This document shows positions 35,740-44,141 of a stretch of 64,000 nt of DNA, piece by piece. Source of the stretch: Lipingzhangella halophila (GTDB lineage Bacteria > Actinomycetota > Actinomycetes > Streptosporangiales > Streptosporangiaceae); assembly GCF_014203805.1 (NCBI RefSeq), contig NZ_JACHJT010000002.1:868001-932000 (forward strand), in the 5' to 3' direction. A program made the translations under genes and the position numbers. Under the pieces are notes generated by a model. It was not told the DNA's origin and made no database searches. It was given only the letters and a program-made list of their open reading frames with translations. Within the stretch, counting starts at the first letter, position 1. Every line of letters starts with the position of its first letter.

Positions 35740-36723
35740 TCACCGGGTAAGCACGATCTTCCCTACGTGTGCACTCGACTCCATGACGCGGTGCGCCTCG
35801 GAGGCGTTCGCCAGTTCCATTGTGCGATCCACGATTGGCCGGATCGTGCCCTTCTCCACAAGTGGCCACACGTGCTCGGTCACCTCGGACACTATGCGGG
35901 CCTTCTCCTCGACGGGCCTGGCGCGCAGGGTGGTCGCGTGCACGGAGAGCCGCTTGACGAGCATCCGGCCGAGATCGAGCTCGGCCGAGCGTCCCCCCAT
36001 CAGCCCGATGATGACCAGCCTGCCGTTGACGGCCAGCGAGCGGACATTGGTGTCGAGGTAGGAGCCGCCCATGATGTCGAGGATGACATCGGCGCCGTTC
36101 CCACCGGTCTCCTCTTTCACCCGTGCGGCGAAATCCTCGTCACGGTAGTTGATCGTGACGTCGGCGCCGAGTTCGCGGCAGCGCTCCAGCTTCTCCTCGC
36201 TCCCCGCGGTCGTGACAACACGAGCGCCGTGTGCGTGCGCGAGCTGAATGGCGAAGGTGCCGATCCCGCTTCCCCCGCCGTGCACCAGCAGTGTTTCGTC
36301 GGAGCGCAGGGCGCCCACCATGAACACGTTGGACCAAACGGTGCAGGCCACCTCGGGCAGCGCCGCGGCCTCGACCAGGGAGACACCGCGCGGCACGGGC
36401 AGGAGCTGGCCAACGGGGACCGCGACACGCTCGGCGTAACCCCCGCCGCTGAGCAGGACACAGACCTCGTCGCCGACCGACCAACCGGAGGTCTCCGTGC
36501 CGGGGCCGAGAGCCGCGATCCGCCCGGAGCACTCCAGGCCCGGGTACTCTGGCGCTCCCTTGGGGGGCGGGTACGAACCAAGGCGCTGGTTGATGTCCGC
36601 TCTGTTGACCGCCGACGCCGCGATGTCGACGAGGACCTCACCGGAGCTGGGGAACGGATCGGGAACCTCCGTCCACGAAAGAACGTTGGGCGACCCGGGT
36701 TCAGTGATCACGATCGCATGCAT
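35740..36723 (-). CDS. NAD(P)H-quinone oxidoreductase (PIG3/QOR type MDR)
   Basis: 327 aa medium-chain reductase without zinc ligands. The N-terminal domain holds NRADINQRLGSYPPPKGAPE as in PIG3-like quinone reductases. The NADPH-binding Rossmann motif is VHGGGSGIGTFAIQLAHAHG. It reduces quinones or related electrophiles; the physiological substrate cannot be seen. Single gene on the minus strand. Confidence 0.9.
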   Translation of the reverse strand: MHAIVITEPGSPNVLSWTEVPDPFPSSGEVLVDIAASAVNRADINQRLGSYPPPKGAPEYPGLECSGRIAALGPGTETSGWSVGDEVCVLLSGGGYAERVAVPVGQLLPVPRGVSLVEAAALPEVACTVWSNVFMVGALRSDETLLVHGGGSGIGTFAIQLAHAHGARVVTTAGSEEKLERCRELGADVTINYRDEDFAARVKEETGGNGADVILDIMGGSYLDTNVRSLAVNGRLVIIGLMGGRSAELDLGRMLVKRLSVHATTLRARPVEEKARIVSEVTEHVWPLVEKGTIRPIVDRTMELANASEAHRVMESSAHVGKIVLTR

Positions 36724-36947
36724 GAACCGAACGGTACCCGCCGCACTTGGGCCGCGCCCTCCCCTGGCTATACCTGTGGACAGATGGTGATGAATCCGTT
36801 TGGCACGTGGTTTTATCTTTGTTGACTGGGGTCAGGAAGCTCATGAGTCAGGGGTGTCTGACTTGGCCGAGTCGTCCCGGTGTGAGCCGGTCGTCCAACG
36901 AACGATCCTGCACGCCACGTTGAACCGCTTTTGAGGAGAAGATCGCG

Positions 36948-39701
36948 GTGGCACCGAGAGAGCACGACGGATGGGAAGGCGCAGGTACTCGTCCGTGGGG
37001 CGACGATCCTGAGCAGGATTACCCCGAGGGCGCGGATCCTGGGACTTCTGCGGATGGGCAGCTTGGCGCGGCGGACGACGTTTCCCCGGCCGACCAGTGG
37101 TTCGGCGGCGGGATGCTCCCCCCGCCTCCGCCCTATGCCCAACCGGCCGGCGACCAGTCCGCGCCGCCCTACCCCCAGGCGCCGCCGGAGCCACCGCCCA
37201 TGCAGCCGGCGCCACCAGCGCACCCCGCGAGCACAAACGGCAACGGCACCGCGCAGAACGCCGGCCCTCCGCAACCGGCGCATCTGGAGGATCAGTGGGC
37301 GCCTGCTGAGAGGGCGTGGGGCGGGGAGCCCGCGAACGCCGGAACTCCGCAGTACCGCCCCGAGCCTCCGACGCCCCCCGAGGACCAGTGGTCCTCTGAG
37401 GATCAGTGGGCGCCTGCTGAGGGGGCGTGGGGCGGGGAGCCCGCGAACGCCGGAACTCCGCAGTACCGCCCCGAGCCCCCGGCGCCCCCCGAGGACCAGT
37501 GGCCCCCCGAGGAAACCGCGTGGACGGGGAGGTCCGCGTTCCCCCCGGAACAGCCGCACGTCGCGTCCACTCCCGATACCCAGCAAGCGGAAACGGTGTG
37601 GGAGCAGCCCGCGGGCCAGACCGATGTTCCCGGTGAGCCGGCCGCCCCGAACGCCTTTCCCCCGGAGGGCGAGATTCCCGAGGCCGAGCCACTGCCGCCG
37701 CTCGACGCCTCCGAGCAAGGTCGGCAGTACCACGTTCCGGCCGCCCACGCGCCCAACCCCGAGGCCGCCGCTCCGGAGCCTCCGGAGTACGCGCCCGAGG
37801 GGAACCGCAGCGGGCCGCAGGAGCCCCCGGAACCGGCGGGACATCCGTACGCCTTTCCGCAGCCCGAAGACAATACCGAGTGGGCGCCGCCGGAGCCCAC
37901 TGGCCCGCCAGTCTTTGGCGCGGCGCCGGCCGCCGAAGGCGGTCCGCATCCCGCGTACGCGGTAGAGCTCCCGGCCACCGAGGAACCCGACTGGCGTCGG
38001 ATCGCCCCCGAAGACGCCCCGAACTCCGGCTCGCAGCCTTCGGGCTCGTCCGCTCCCGACGCGGCGGAAGGTCCGCGAGGCACGCCGGGCGGCGAACCCC
38101 GGCCGCCCGTTACGCCGCCTTCGGCCAGCGCTGAGCCGGGTGCGCCCAGCGGTCCGCAGACCGCGTACGCACCCGGGCACCCTGGAGCCGCACCCGGCTC
38201 CTCCCCTCCGGCGGGGCAGCCGTGGGGCGCCGCTCCCGAGGGGGCCGGCCCTGAGCAGGCGGCGAGCGGCGGATGGGCACCGCCGCGGCCTCCCCACGGG
38301 CCGCAGTACGCCAATGAGGCGCCCTATCCGCCCGGCGGGCAGCCGGCGCGACCGCCAACGGGTGCGCAGCCGTCACCGCCGCCGGGGCAGAACCCTTACG
38401 ACTGGCGGCCGCCGAGCCAGCCGAACGCGCCGCAGACCGGTCCACAGGCACCCCCCGCTGCAGGACCCCCGAGCCAGCCCCAGCAGGCCGCTCACGGGTC
38501 CACAGCCGAGCCGCGGACCCCGCCGGCGGCCGATGGTGGCCCGCCCAACCCGTACCAGGTCCCGGGCTCGCCGCCACAACCCCCGCAGACTGGCCCCCAA
38601 GCGCCTCCCGCGCCCCCGTACCACGGCCAGCAGGCGCCGTACTCGCAGCAACCCGCTCCGGGGTGGGGGCCGCCGCAGTCCGGTGGGCCACCAGGGCCCT
38701 CCCCGGCCGCGGCAACGGGGTTCCAGTACCACACCCACCTGCCCCACGAAGGGGGGCCGGGCCAGAGCCGGCCGGAGACCGCCGATGCCCTCGACGCGGA
38801 CTCCCTGGTGCGCGGGCGGCGCCCACCTTCGAAGGGGTGGCGCAGGGTGGTGCGCTCGGCGACGTTCGGGATAGTCGACCCCGGAATGTCGGCCGCCGAG
38901 ACCCGGCGCCGCGGACTCACCCAGCGCGCCACCACCCACGTGGCCGGCGGGCACCACCGGGTTGCCGTGCTCAGCCTGAAGGGCGGGGTGGGCAAGACCA
39001 CCACGACCGTCGCGCTCGGCTCCACCCTGTCGTCGCTGCGGGGCGACCGGGTGTTGGCGGTCGACGCCAATCCCGACCGCGGCACGCTCTCGGACAAGGT
39101 GCGGCTGGAAACCGCGGCCACGATCCGCGACCTGCTCAACGAGCGGGATCAGATCACGCGCTACGCGGATATCCGCGGGTTCACCTCCCAGGCGGCGAGC
39201 CGGTTGGAGATCCTGGCCTCCGACCGCGACCCGGCGGTGTCCGAGGCGTTCAGCGAGGCGGACTACCGGGAGGTCACCCGGATCCTGGAGCACTTCTACT
39301 CCATCTGCATCACTGACTGCGGCACGGGTCTGCTGCATTCGGCGATGCGGGGTGTCCTCGGGCTGGCCGACCAGGTCGTGCTGGTGAGCTCGGCATCGGT
39401 CGACGGTGCGCGCAGCGCCAGCGCCACGCTCGACTGGCTGCAGGCCCACGAGTACGGCTACCACGTGCGGGGTGCGGTCGTTGTGTTGTCGATGGTGCGC
39501 CAGGACGGCAAGAGCTCGGTGGACCTCAACCGGCTGGAAGAGCACTTCGCCAGCCGGTGCCGGGCGGTGGTGCGGGTCCCGTGGGACGCGCACCTGGAAG
39601 AGGGCGCCGAACTCGACCTCGAACATCTCGCCCCGGCAACCCGCGACGCCTACCTGCAACTCGCCGCGACCGTCGGAGAAGCCTTCGCCTGGCCCCGCTA
39701 A
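36948..39701 (+). CDS. Proline-rich MinD/ParA-like ATPase
   Basis: 917 aa from GTG at 36948, eight bases after GAGGAGA. The first ~620 residues are low-complexity Pro/Ala/Glu/Gln-rich and probably disordered. The C-terminal ~300 residues are a SIMIBI ATPase: deviant Walker A LKGGVGKTTTTVALG near residue 677, switch segment CITDCGTGLLHSAMRG, and no helicase or partition partner nearby. Proteins with this layout occur with type VII secretion in mycobacteria (EspI-like) and in Streptomyces; here no ESX genes are in view. The disordered part contains a 37-codon tandem repeat. Confidence 0.82.
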   Translation: MAPREHDGWEGAGTRPWGDDPEQDYPEGADPGTSADGQLGAADDVSPADQWFGGGMLPPPPPYAQPAGDQSAPPYPQAPPEPPPMQPAPPAHPASTNGNGTAQNAGPPQPAHLEDQWAPAERAWGGEPANAGTPQYRPEPPTPPEDQWSSEDQWAPAEGAWGGEPANAGTPQYRPEPPAPPEDQWPPEETAWTGRSAFPPEQPHVASTPDTQQAETVWEQPAGQTDVPGEPAAPNAFPPEGEIPEAEPLPPLDASEQGRQYHVPAAHAPNPEAAAPEPPEYAPEGNRSGPQEPPEPAGHPYAFPQPEDNTEWAPPEPTGPPVFGAAPAAEGGPHPAYAVELPATEEPDWRRIAPEDAPNSGSQPSGSSAPDAAEGPRGTPGGEPRPPVTPPSASAEPGAPSGPQTAYAPGHPGAAPGSSPPAGQPWGAAPEGAGPEQAASGGWAPPRPPHGPQYANEAPYPPGGQPARPPTGAQPSPPPGQNPYDWRPPSQPNAPQTGPQAPPAAGPPSQPQQAAHGSTAEPRTPPAADGGPPNPYQVPGSPPQPPQTGPQAPPAPPYHGQQAPYSQQPAPGWGPPQSGGPPGPSPAAATGFQYHTHLPHEGGPGQSRPETADALDADSLVRGRRPPSKGWRRVVRSATFGIVDPGMSAAETRRRGLTQRATTHVAGGHHRVAVLSLKGGVGKTTTTVALGSTLSSLRGDRVLAVDANPDRGTLSDKVRLETAATIRDLLNERDQITRYADIRGFTSQAASRLEILASDRDPAVSEAFSEADYREVTRILEHFYSICITDCGTGLLHSAMRGVLGLADQVVLVSSASVDGARSASATLDWLQAHEYGYHVRGAVVVLSMVRQDGKSSVDLNRLEEHFASRCRAVVRVPWDAHLEEGAELDLEHLAPATRDAYLQLAATVGEAFAWPR
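37287..37508 (+). repeat. 111-bp tandem duplication inside the MinD-like gene
   Basis: A 37-codon unit beginning EDQWAPAE(R/G)AWGGEP occurs twice in register at 37287-37397 and 37398-37508, nearly identical in DNA. Recent in-frame expansion of a disordered region. Confidence 0.85.
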
Positions 39702-39779
39702 CCCCACAATCCCCGGCCGGCCAGGCCCGGCCGGGGCGCCAAGTGAGCTACCATCAATCGCGGCGCCATCACGCCATCA

Positions 39780-39866
39780 GGAGGGTTCGCATAGTGGCCG
39801 AGTGCGGCGGTCTTGAAAACCGCTAGGGCGTCCGCGTCCTCGTGGGTTCGAATCCCACACCCTCCG
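39780..39866 (+). tRNA. tRNA-Ser (anticodon TGA)
   Basis: Acceptor GGAGGGT (39780-39786) pairs with ACCCTCC (39859-39865), discriminator G. The anticodon arm GCGGT-CTTGAAA-ACCGC gives TGA, a long variable arm follows, and the T arm is GTGGG-TTCGAAT-CCCAC. CCA is not encoded. Confidence 0.95.
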
Positions 39867-39959
39867 CTCACACCCTCGAAAAACCCCCGTTGACCAGTGG
39901 TTTTCCTGGAGCGGCGGGGGTTTCGCCGTGTCCGGGGGTGCGCAGCCGTAGGCCGCTCG

Positions 39960-40245
39960 CGGCAGCCCCAAGCGGGTGTTCGCGGAACATGTGCGGAATG
40001 CCCGTGCACCTGTCTGCGCAGGTCACAGCGAACGCGTAGCGGGGGGCACCGGAGTTCAGCCAGGTCGATACCGCCGTGTGCCGTAGGTCGTAGGGCCGTT
40101 TCGGCGAGCGGCGAGGCCGCCAGGTTCGGTGGCAGCGCCAGCTTGCGCGCCTGGCGCCACACGTCGCAGTAGGACGAGGTCGCCACGAGGTTCCCGCTCG
40201 ACTGCCGAAACAGCCGGTCGCCCGTGCCCGTCCCGAACTGGTGAA
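39960..40245 (-). pseudogene. Frameshifted tyrosine-recombinase (phage/ICE-type integrase) remnant
   Basis: On the minus strand one frame reads FGTGTGDRLFRQSSGNLVAT and SYCDVWRQARKLALPP, as in integrase cores of actinobacterial mobile elements. It then shifts frame near 40105, where the other frame continues RPYDLRHTAVSTWLNSGAP, the box with the Arg-x-x-His-like signature around the catalytic RHT. The catalytic tyrosine is not visible and there is no start. It lies 94 nt from the 3' end of tRNA-Ser, the classical attachment target of such elements. Confidence 0.75.
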
Positions 40246-40524
40246 CGTGCTCCCGCAGCTGGTCTTGTTTCGGTTCGGTACGTCGGTAGCAGGCGGGTAT
40301 TTCCAGTTCACCGCTACCTCCCTCGTGCGGACGAACTCTCGGTGCTGGTGCGTCCAGCGCAGGCGCACCATGATGCTGCTTACTCGAACAACTTTGTTGG
40401 CACCAAGGACCTCCCGATCGGGGACGAGCTGAACGCGATCCCTACGTGTTGCGGAGCAAGACGTTAGTGACACATGACTGGCCTCATCCCCGGTCAAGGC
40501 TCTCGGCTCCGGGCGCCTCTGGGA

Positions 40525-40890
40525 TTACTCGGTTGAGCCCCATATGCGCATGGCCTGGAGGACGGCAGCCAAGTCATGACCACGTTGGGTCAAGGAGTAG
40601 CGCACCCGGGAGGGCCAGCCGCTGGTTCGTTTGCGATGGAGGACATTGGCGTCGGTTAGTTCGGTGAGCCGCTCGGTGAGGATCTTGTCCGAGATGCGGC
40701 CGAGGTTCTGGGCGAGTTCGTTGAAGCTCCTGGGGCCATGGAGGAGTTCGAGGATCACCAGGGCGGCCCAGCGTCGGCGCAGGACGGAAAGGGTGTTTTC
40801 GATCGGACAGGACGAGTTCGGGAGCGGTGTCGCACCGGGGCAGTCTTGCCGCAACGCCTGTGCAGCGTCGCTGACCATTTGGTTAGCCAC
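40525..40890 (-). CDS. HxlR-family transcriptional regulator
   Basis: 121 aa from GTG at 40890, six bases after GGAGG; upstream frame to 41103 is not used. It has the winged helix of HxlR proteins: CPIENTLSVLRRRWAALVIL, LLHGPRSFNELAQNLGRISD, LTERLTELTDANVLHRKRTS and SRVRYSLTQRGHDL. The single N-terminal Cys (SSCPIE) may sense redox or electrophiles. It is divergent from an NTF2-like gene, its probable target. Confidence 0.88.
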   Translation of the reverse strand: MANQMVSDAAQALRQDCPGATPLPNSSCPIENTLSVLRRRWAALVILELLHGPRSFNELAQNLGRISDKILTERLTELTDANVLHRKRTSGWPSRVRYSLTQRGHDLAAVLQAMRIWGSTE

Positions 40891-40975
40891 AATGAGCCTC
40901 CTTAGGGTCGCCGTCAGAAGTGACTTTCGCGTAACACGCGCAGGCTCGACACACATCCCACCGGAGGACGACGAA

Positions 40976-41458
40976 ATGACGCAGGACATGGCAGAGAGCG
41001 TGCAGAAAGCCGCGGTCGCCGAGACAGTGGTTCGCATCTTCCACGCATTGGATGACCGCGACTGGGGCACGATCGCTGCGTTGACGACGGACCCGGTGGA
41101 CATCGACTATCCGTCAAAGCTGGGCGGCGCGGAGAAGATTTCAACCGAGGATTTTGTCTCCGGTCTGAGGGCATTCCTTCCCGGGTTCGATTCCACCCAA
41201 CATCTATTGGCTCCCACCGTGGTTGAGCTGGAGACCGAGACGCAAGCTACGGTGCGGTTCCACGCCCGTGTTACGCACGTCCTCACTGAAGTCGCCGACG
41301 TTCCCATCTGGGTGATCGGTTGCCACTACACGTTCGGCTTCGAACATCAAGACGACATCTGGAAACTGTGTTCCTCGCGAGTCGAGGTGCTCTATGAGGA
41401 AGGCAATCGCGACCTCGAAACCGTGGCCCGGCGTCGGGCGCAGCCGCTGCAAACCTAG
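40976..41458 (+). CDS. SnoaL/NTF2-like protein
   Basis: 160 aa from the ATG at 40976, eight bases after GGAGG. The small alpha+beta barrel of the NTF2 superfamily is indicated by AETVVRIFHALDDRDWGTIA, a central strand (TVRFHARVTHVL) and YTFGFEHQDDIWKLCSSRV. Members include polyketide cyclases and isomerases, or have no known activity. It is divergent from the HxlR regulator, whose control is inferred from position only. Confidence 0.75.
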   Translation: MTQDMAESVQKAAVAETVVRIFHALDDRDWGTIAALTTDPVDIDYPSKLGGAEKISTEDFVSGLRAFLPGFDSTQHLLAPTVVELETETQATVRFHARVTHVLTEVADVPIWVIGCHYTFGFEHQDDIWKLCSSRVEVLYEEGNRDLETVARRRAQPLQT

Positions 41459-42137
41459 GACGCCGCAGGAGAGCCGTCGGCGGCAAGCCTCGCTCCGACG
41501 ACTGGGGGGTTGTCGACTCCGTTGGCGTGCTGACGCAGCTCCCGGGCCGCCGGAGAACGCGGCCAGGCTACGCCTACATCGCCATCCTGGGTGGTCGCAT
41601 CGGCTTACTCGATGATGTTCAAGAGTAACGGCGTTGCGCGCCGGACACCCGCTCGGGCTGCGGGCTGCCGCCCGGTCCCGAGCGGCGGACGGCTACCACA
41701 GCAGGACACCGAAAACCCAATTTCGTATTCAGAATTTTCCTTACGCCTTCAAGCCCGCGCCGTGCGGGGCCGCAGGAGAAGTCGTAGGACCGGAGTCCTG
41801 GAGACTTTAGGCACCTCTCCGGCTCAGGATCCTCCAGGACCAAGCCGGGGCCGAGTGCATTGCTTCGCAGGGTGAGGGCCCATGGCCCTCTCCAATTGGT
41901 CAAGCGTAATTGGCCCCCGGCATGGCCCTGCCAGAGCCGGACAGGGCACCGCCCAAAGTCTCCAGGACTCCTCCGTATCCGGTCATGTGCACGCTCTGCC
42001 GGACGCACGGCTGGCTACGGCTCTCTGCTGATACGGATTCCTCACCCGAGCCGACGTTGAACCTAGGTGCTCGACGACGAGATTATGGGGTACTGCAGGG
42101 AGCCACAGCATCCAGCCTGGACAGATCGGTTAACTGA
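41459..42137. other. 679-nt non-coding stretch containing a large palindrome
   Basis: No supported gene; open frames in this stretch are antisense shadows. The centre is a long imperfect inverted repeat (separate entry), flanked by AT-richer patches at about 41710-41745 and 42000-42050. Confidence 0.5.
41792..41971. repeat. ~180-nt imperfect palindrome (possible MITE or structured RNA)
   Basis: The outer arms match 18 of 20 (GGAGTCCTGGAGACTTTAGG at 41792-41811 against the inverse of 41952-41971). Interior segments also pair imperfectly (CTCCGGCTC against GTCCGGCTC; GCCGGGGCC against GCCGGGGGCC), and the exact centre is a 7-bp stem GAGGGCC-CAT-GGCCCTC (41874-41890). All three share one centre at about 41882, so the structure can fold as one long hairpin. 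There is no coding capacity. Confidence 0.65.
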
Positions 42138-42599
42138 ATGACAACATCTGCTATGCGTACTTCCCGCGTTGAGAGGATTGCCCGCTTCACCTTCCAATGG
42201 CCTGAATACGTTGAACGGTTCGACTGTGGGTGGCAATTCCAACTCCACGTTGGCGGCGCAACCCATACCGTCCAGCATGGACTCGGCGCACGTAAAGTGT
42301 ATGGGCGCCTACGTGTGCACACAGTCACCTGGATCGGCGGTCAGGTGCAAGTCGAGGGGACTGAAGCAGATGACTATCCTAATACCCGTGCTCTGCTCAG
42401 CCGACTGCGCTACCAGGACAAGAAGCTGATCCGTAAGCGCGACGATGTGCCAGCCGAGTATCACGGCTTCGAACTCGTCGAGCATCGCCATGAGATCGAC
42501 GCGCAATACAGCCCTAACTGTATTGCGGTGAAGATCCGCGAGGATGACTTGGCTTCGTGGGGGATGCACGCCTGGCTCAGAATGTGTCGCCGATCTTGA
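42138..42599 (+). CDS. Hypothetical protein, lower-GC orphan
   Basis: 153 aa. It begins MTTSAMRTSRVERIARFTFQ and has the composition of a real folded protein: mixed beta/alpha patterns, aromatic residues, no low complexity. No recognised domain. Its codons are less GC-biased than those of neighbours (A/T frequent at third positions, e.g. at 42138-42200), suggesting recent transfer. It stands alone in the scar-like region near the tRNA-Ser integrase remnant. No function is proposed. Confidence 0.5.
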   Translation: MTTSAMRTSRVERIARFTFQWPEYVERFDCGWQFQLHVGGATHTVQHGLGARKVYGRLRVHTVTWIGGQVQVEGTEADDYPNTRALLSRLRYQDKKLIRKRDDVPAEYHGFELVEHRHEIDAQYSPNCIAVKIREDDLASWGMHAWLRMCRRS

Positions 42600-42914
42600 A
42601 AGACCAAACCCCTTCTTTCCATCTGCTGAAGCGCCGCGCACTGGCCTTGTCCCTATTGCCCAGCCCTGAACCGCCCAGGACGCGGCGGTGCTTACTGCCC
42701 ACCGGCAGACCTTGCGGCAACACTCGATGCCGTCGCTGCGCACTTCACTACGAATAAGCAGGCCAACGGTCTTGATTTACCACGGGCCCTTTGTGAGCGC
42801 GAGTTGACAGCAACAGTGACAGCGACGCCGCCCGATCAGAACGGATACCAGTGGATCCCGATCCCAGCCCGGCAGGCGTCTACGGGATCCCCTGGTCGAA
42901 CTGATAAGGATGAG

Positions 42915-43128
42915 GCCTGTTCCCGCTGTGGGGGAGGGCTGCTCCCTGCCGTCCGTCGGGGCCGGACGCGTTGCGCATTTAATGCACACGGCGTCAGGAG
43001 ATCTGGGGAAAGCGCGGGAACCAGCGGGATGCACCTGCCCAGGCAGAGAGCGGTTCCGCTTGATCATCCCAGCTCGCACAGCCACCCCCAAACGATTTGT
43101 ATCCCGGAGGCCAGGAGGCGAACCCCTC
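42915..43128. repeat. Copy A of a diverged ~210-bp repeat
   Basis: Shares several collinear blocks with 43808-44021, for example the block around GCACACGGCG (A: 42982-42991) and one around GTATCCCGGAGGCCAGGAGG (A: 43099-43118). Spacing between blocks is preserved; the rest has diverged. No protein-coding explanation is visible. Confidence 0.55.
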
Positions 43129-43182
43129 CACCGAGCATGTGCGGTCCCGCCGCCGTGGTGGGCCGCCTTGCAAGCAGGCATC

Positions 43183-43455
43183 GTGCATGCTTGGGTCGTG
43201 CCGCAAATTCCCAGCCGCCACGAGGTTGTCGCCGTCTTCGAAGCTCTGTTGGACGGCCGAATGACACGCGACGAGGCAGAGCGGTGGGCCGGGCAACGGG
43301 TCGCCGACGACACTCAGGACCCGAACGACCCCGCCGTTTGGAAAGCCCTCGACCAGCTCTACGGAATCGATCTGCGACACGGCCCGGAACAGCCTTTCCT
43401 GCACAGCAGGGCACAGGTCTTCCAATGGCTCGACCAGCTTCGCAACGCTCCTTGA
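43183..43455 (+). CDS. Small acidic hypothetical protein
   Basis: About 90 aa if the GTG at 43183 is used (a GTG at 43198 is also possible; neither has a strong Shine-Dalgarno). The segment SRHEVVAVFEALLDGRMTRD, then EAERWAGQRVADD and FLHSRAQVFQWLDQLR, resembles small uncharacterised actinobacterial proteins of ~90 aa with a degenerate helical repeat. The gene stands in the scar-like region between the two copies of a repeat. Function unknown. Confidence 0.5.
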   Translation: MHAWVVPQIPSRHEVVAVFEALLDGRMTRDEAERWAGQRVADDTQDPNDPAVWKALDQLYGIDLRHGPEQPFLHSRAQVFQWLDQLRNAP

Positions 43456-43807
43456 AATTCCCGATCCGATAGTTCCCGCCTCCGGATTCCGTGCTAACTC
43501 GGACGCCAACAAGGGCTGTGGACACTGCCGGACAATCCCACGCTTGCTACGGATCAGAAGGCTGAGAGGTTCGGGTCCCCGAGTGCACGACCGGCACGGG
43601 CAGTGCGCCACTGTCGGAACCAACCCCGGTGCCGGGCGTGTGGTTACCAGGAGGATCCCGCCCCGTAGCCCCCCGGGGCCGGAGTACCCGACTGCGCGAT
43701 GCGGGTCTGTCTTGGGCTGAGACCGTTCGCACACTCGGGCACTCCGGTTCGGGACCGCGGTTGCACGCCGCTCGGGGTTGTTGGAGCGCACCGATACGCC
43801 GACCACT

Positions 43808-44021
43808 CGTAACCCTGCCGCTGTGGTCGGCCGCCTCCTTCCGTCCGTTGAGCACGAGAGAGGGGGCGGAACGCGATGCGTATTCATTGCACACGGCGCC
43901 GAGGAAGGCGGGGAATCGGTGAGACTGCGCCTCGCAGGTGAACGGGCGAATGGCCGCGTTCGGGCAAGCTCGCCGGCCGCGTTCGGGGCGTTTGTATACC
44001 GGAGGTCGGTAGGCGAACGTC
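43808..44021. repeat. Copy B of a diverged ~210-bp repeat
   Basis: Partner of 42915-43128. It lies in a 685-nt stretch (43456-44141) without a supported gene; long open frames on the minus strand there are Arg/Ser/Pro-rich and run across both copies, which argues against coding. Confidence 0.55.
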
Positions 44022-44141
44022 CCTTGACGTCACTTCTGCGGCCATCCGCGTAGTCGTGGACACCGTTCCAGGGGCGCATCGGAGTGGGCCAGCGCGGCCT
44101 TCTTTCCGGCTGTTCTGGAGTGGTGTCTGTGTTGGCGCGCG

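Noticed and set aside
36813-38297. 494-codon minus-strand frame across the MinD-like gene
   Set aside because: It is antisense to the proline-rich region, and its Arg/Gly-rich product mirrors that composition.
42994-44079. 361-codon minus-strand frame between the repeat copies
   Set aside because: Arg/Ser/Pro-rich with no domain, runs across both repeat copies, and conflicts with the small plus-strand ORF that has a normal composition.
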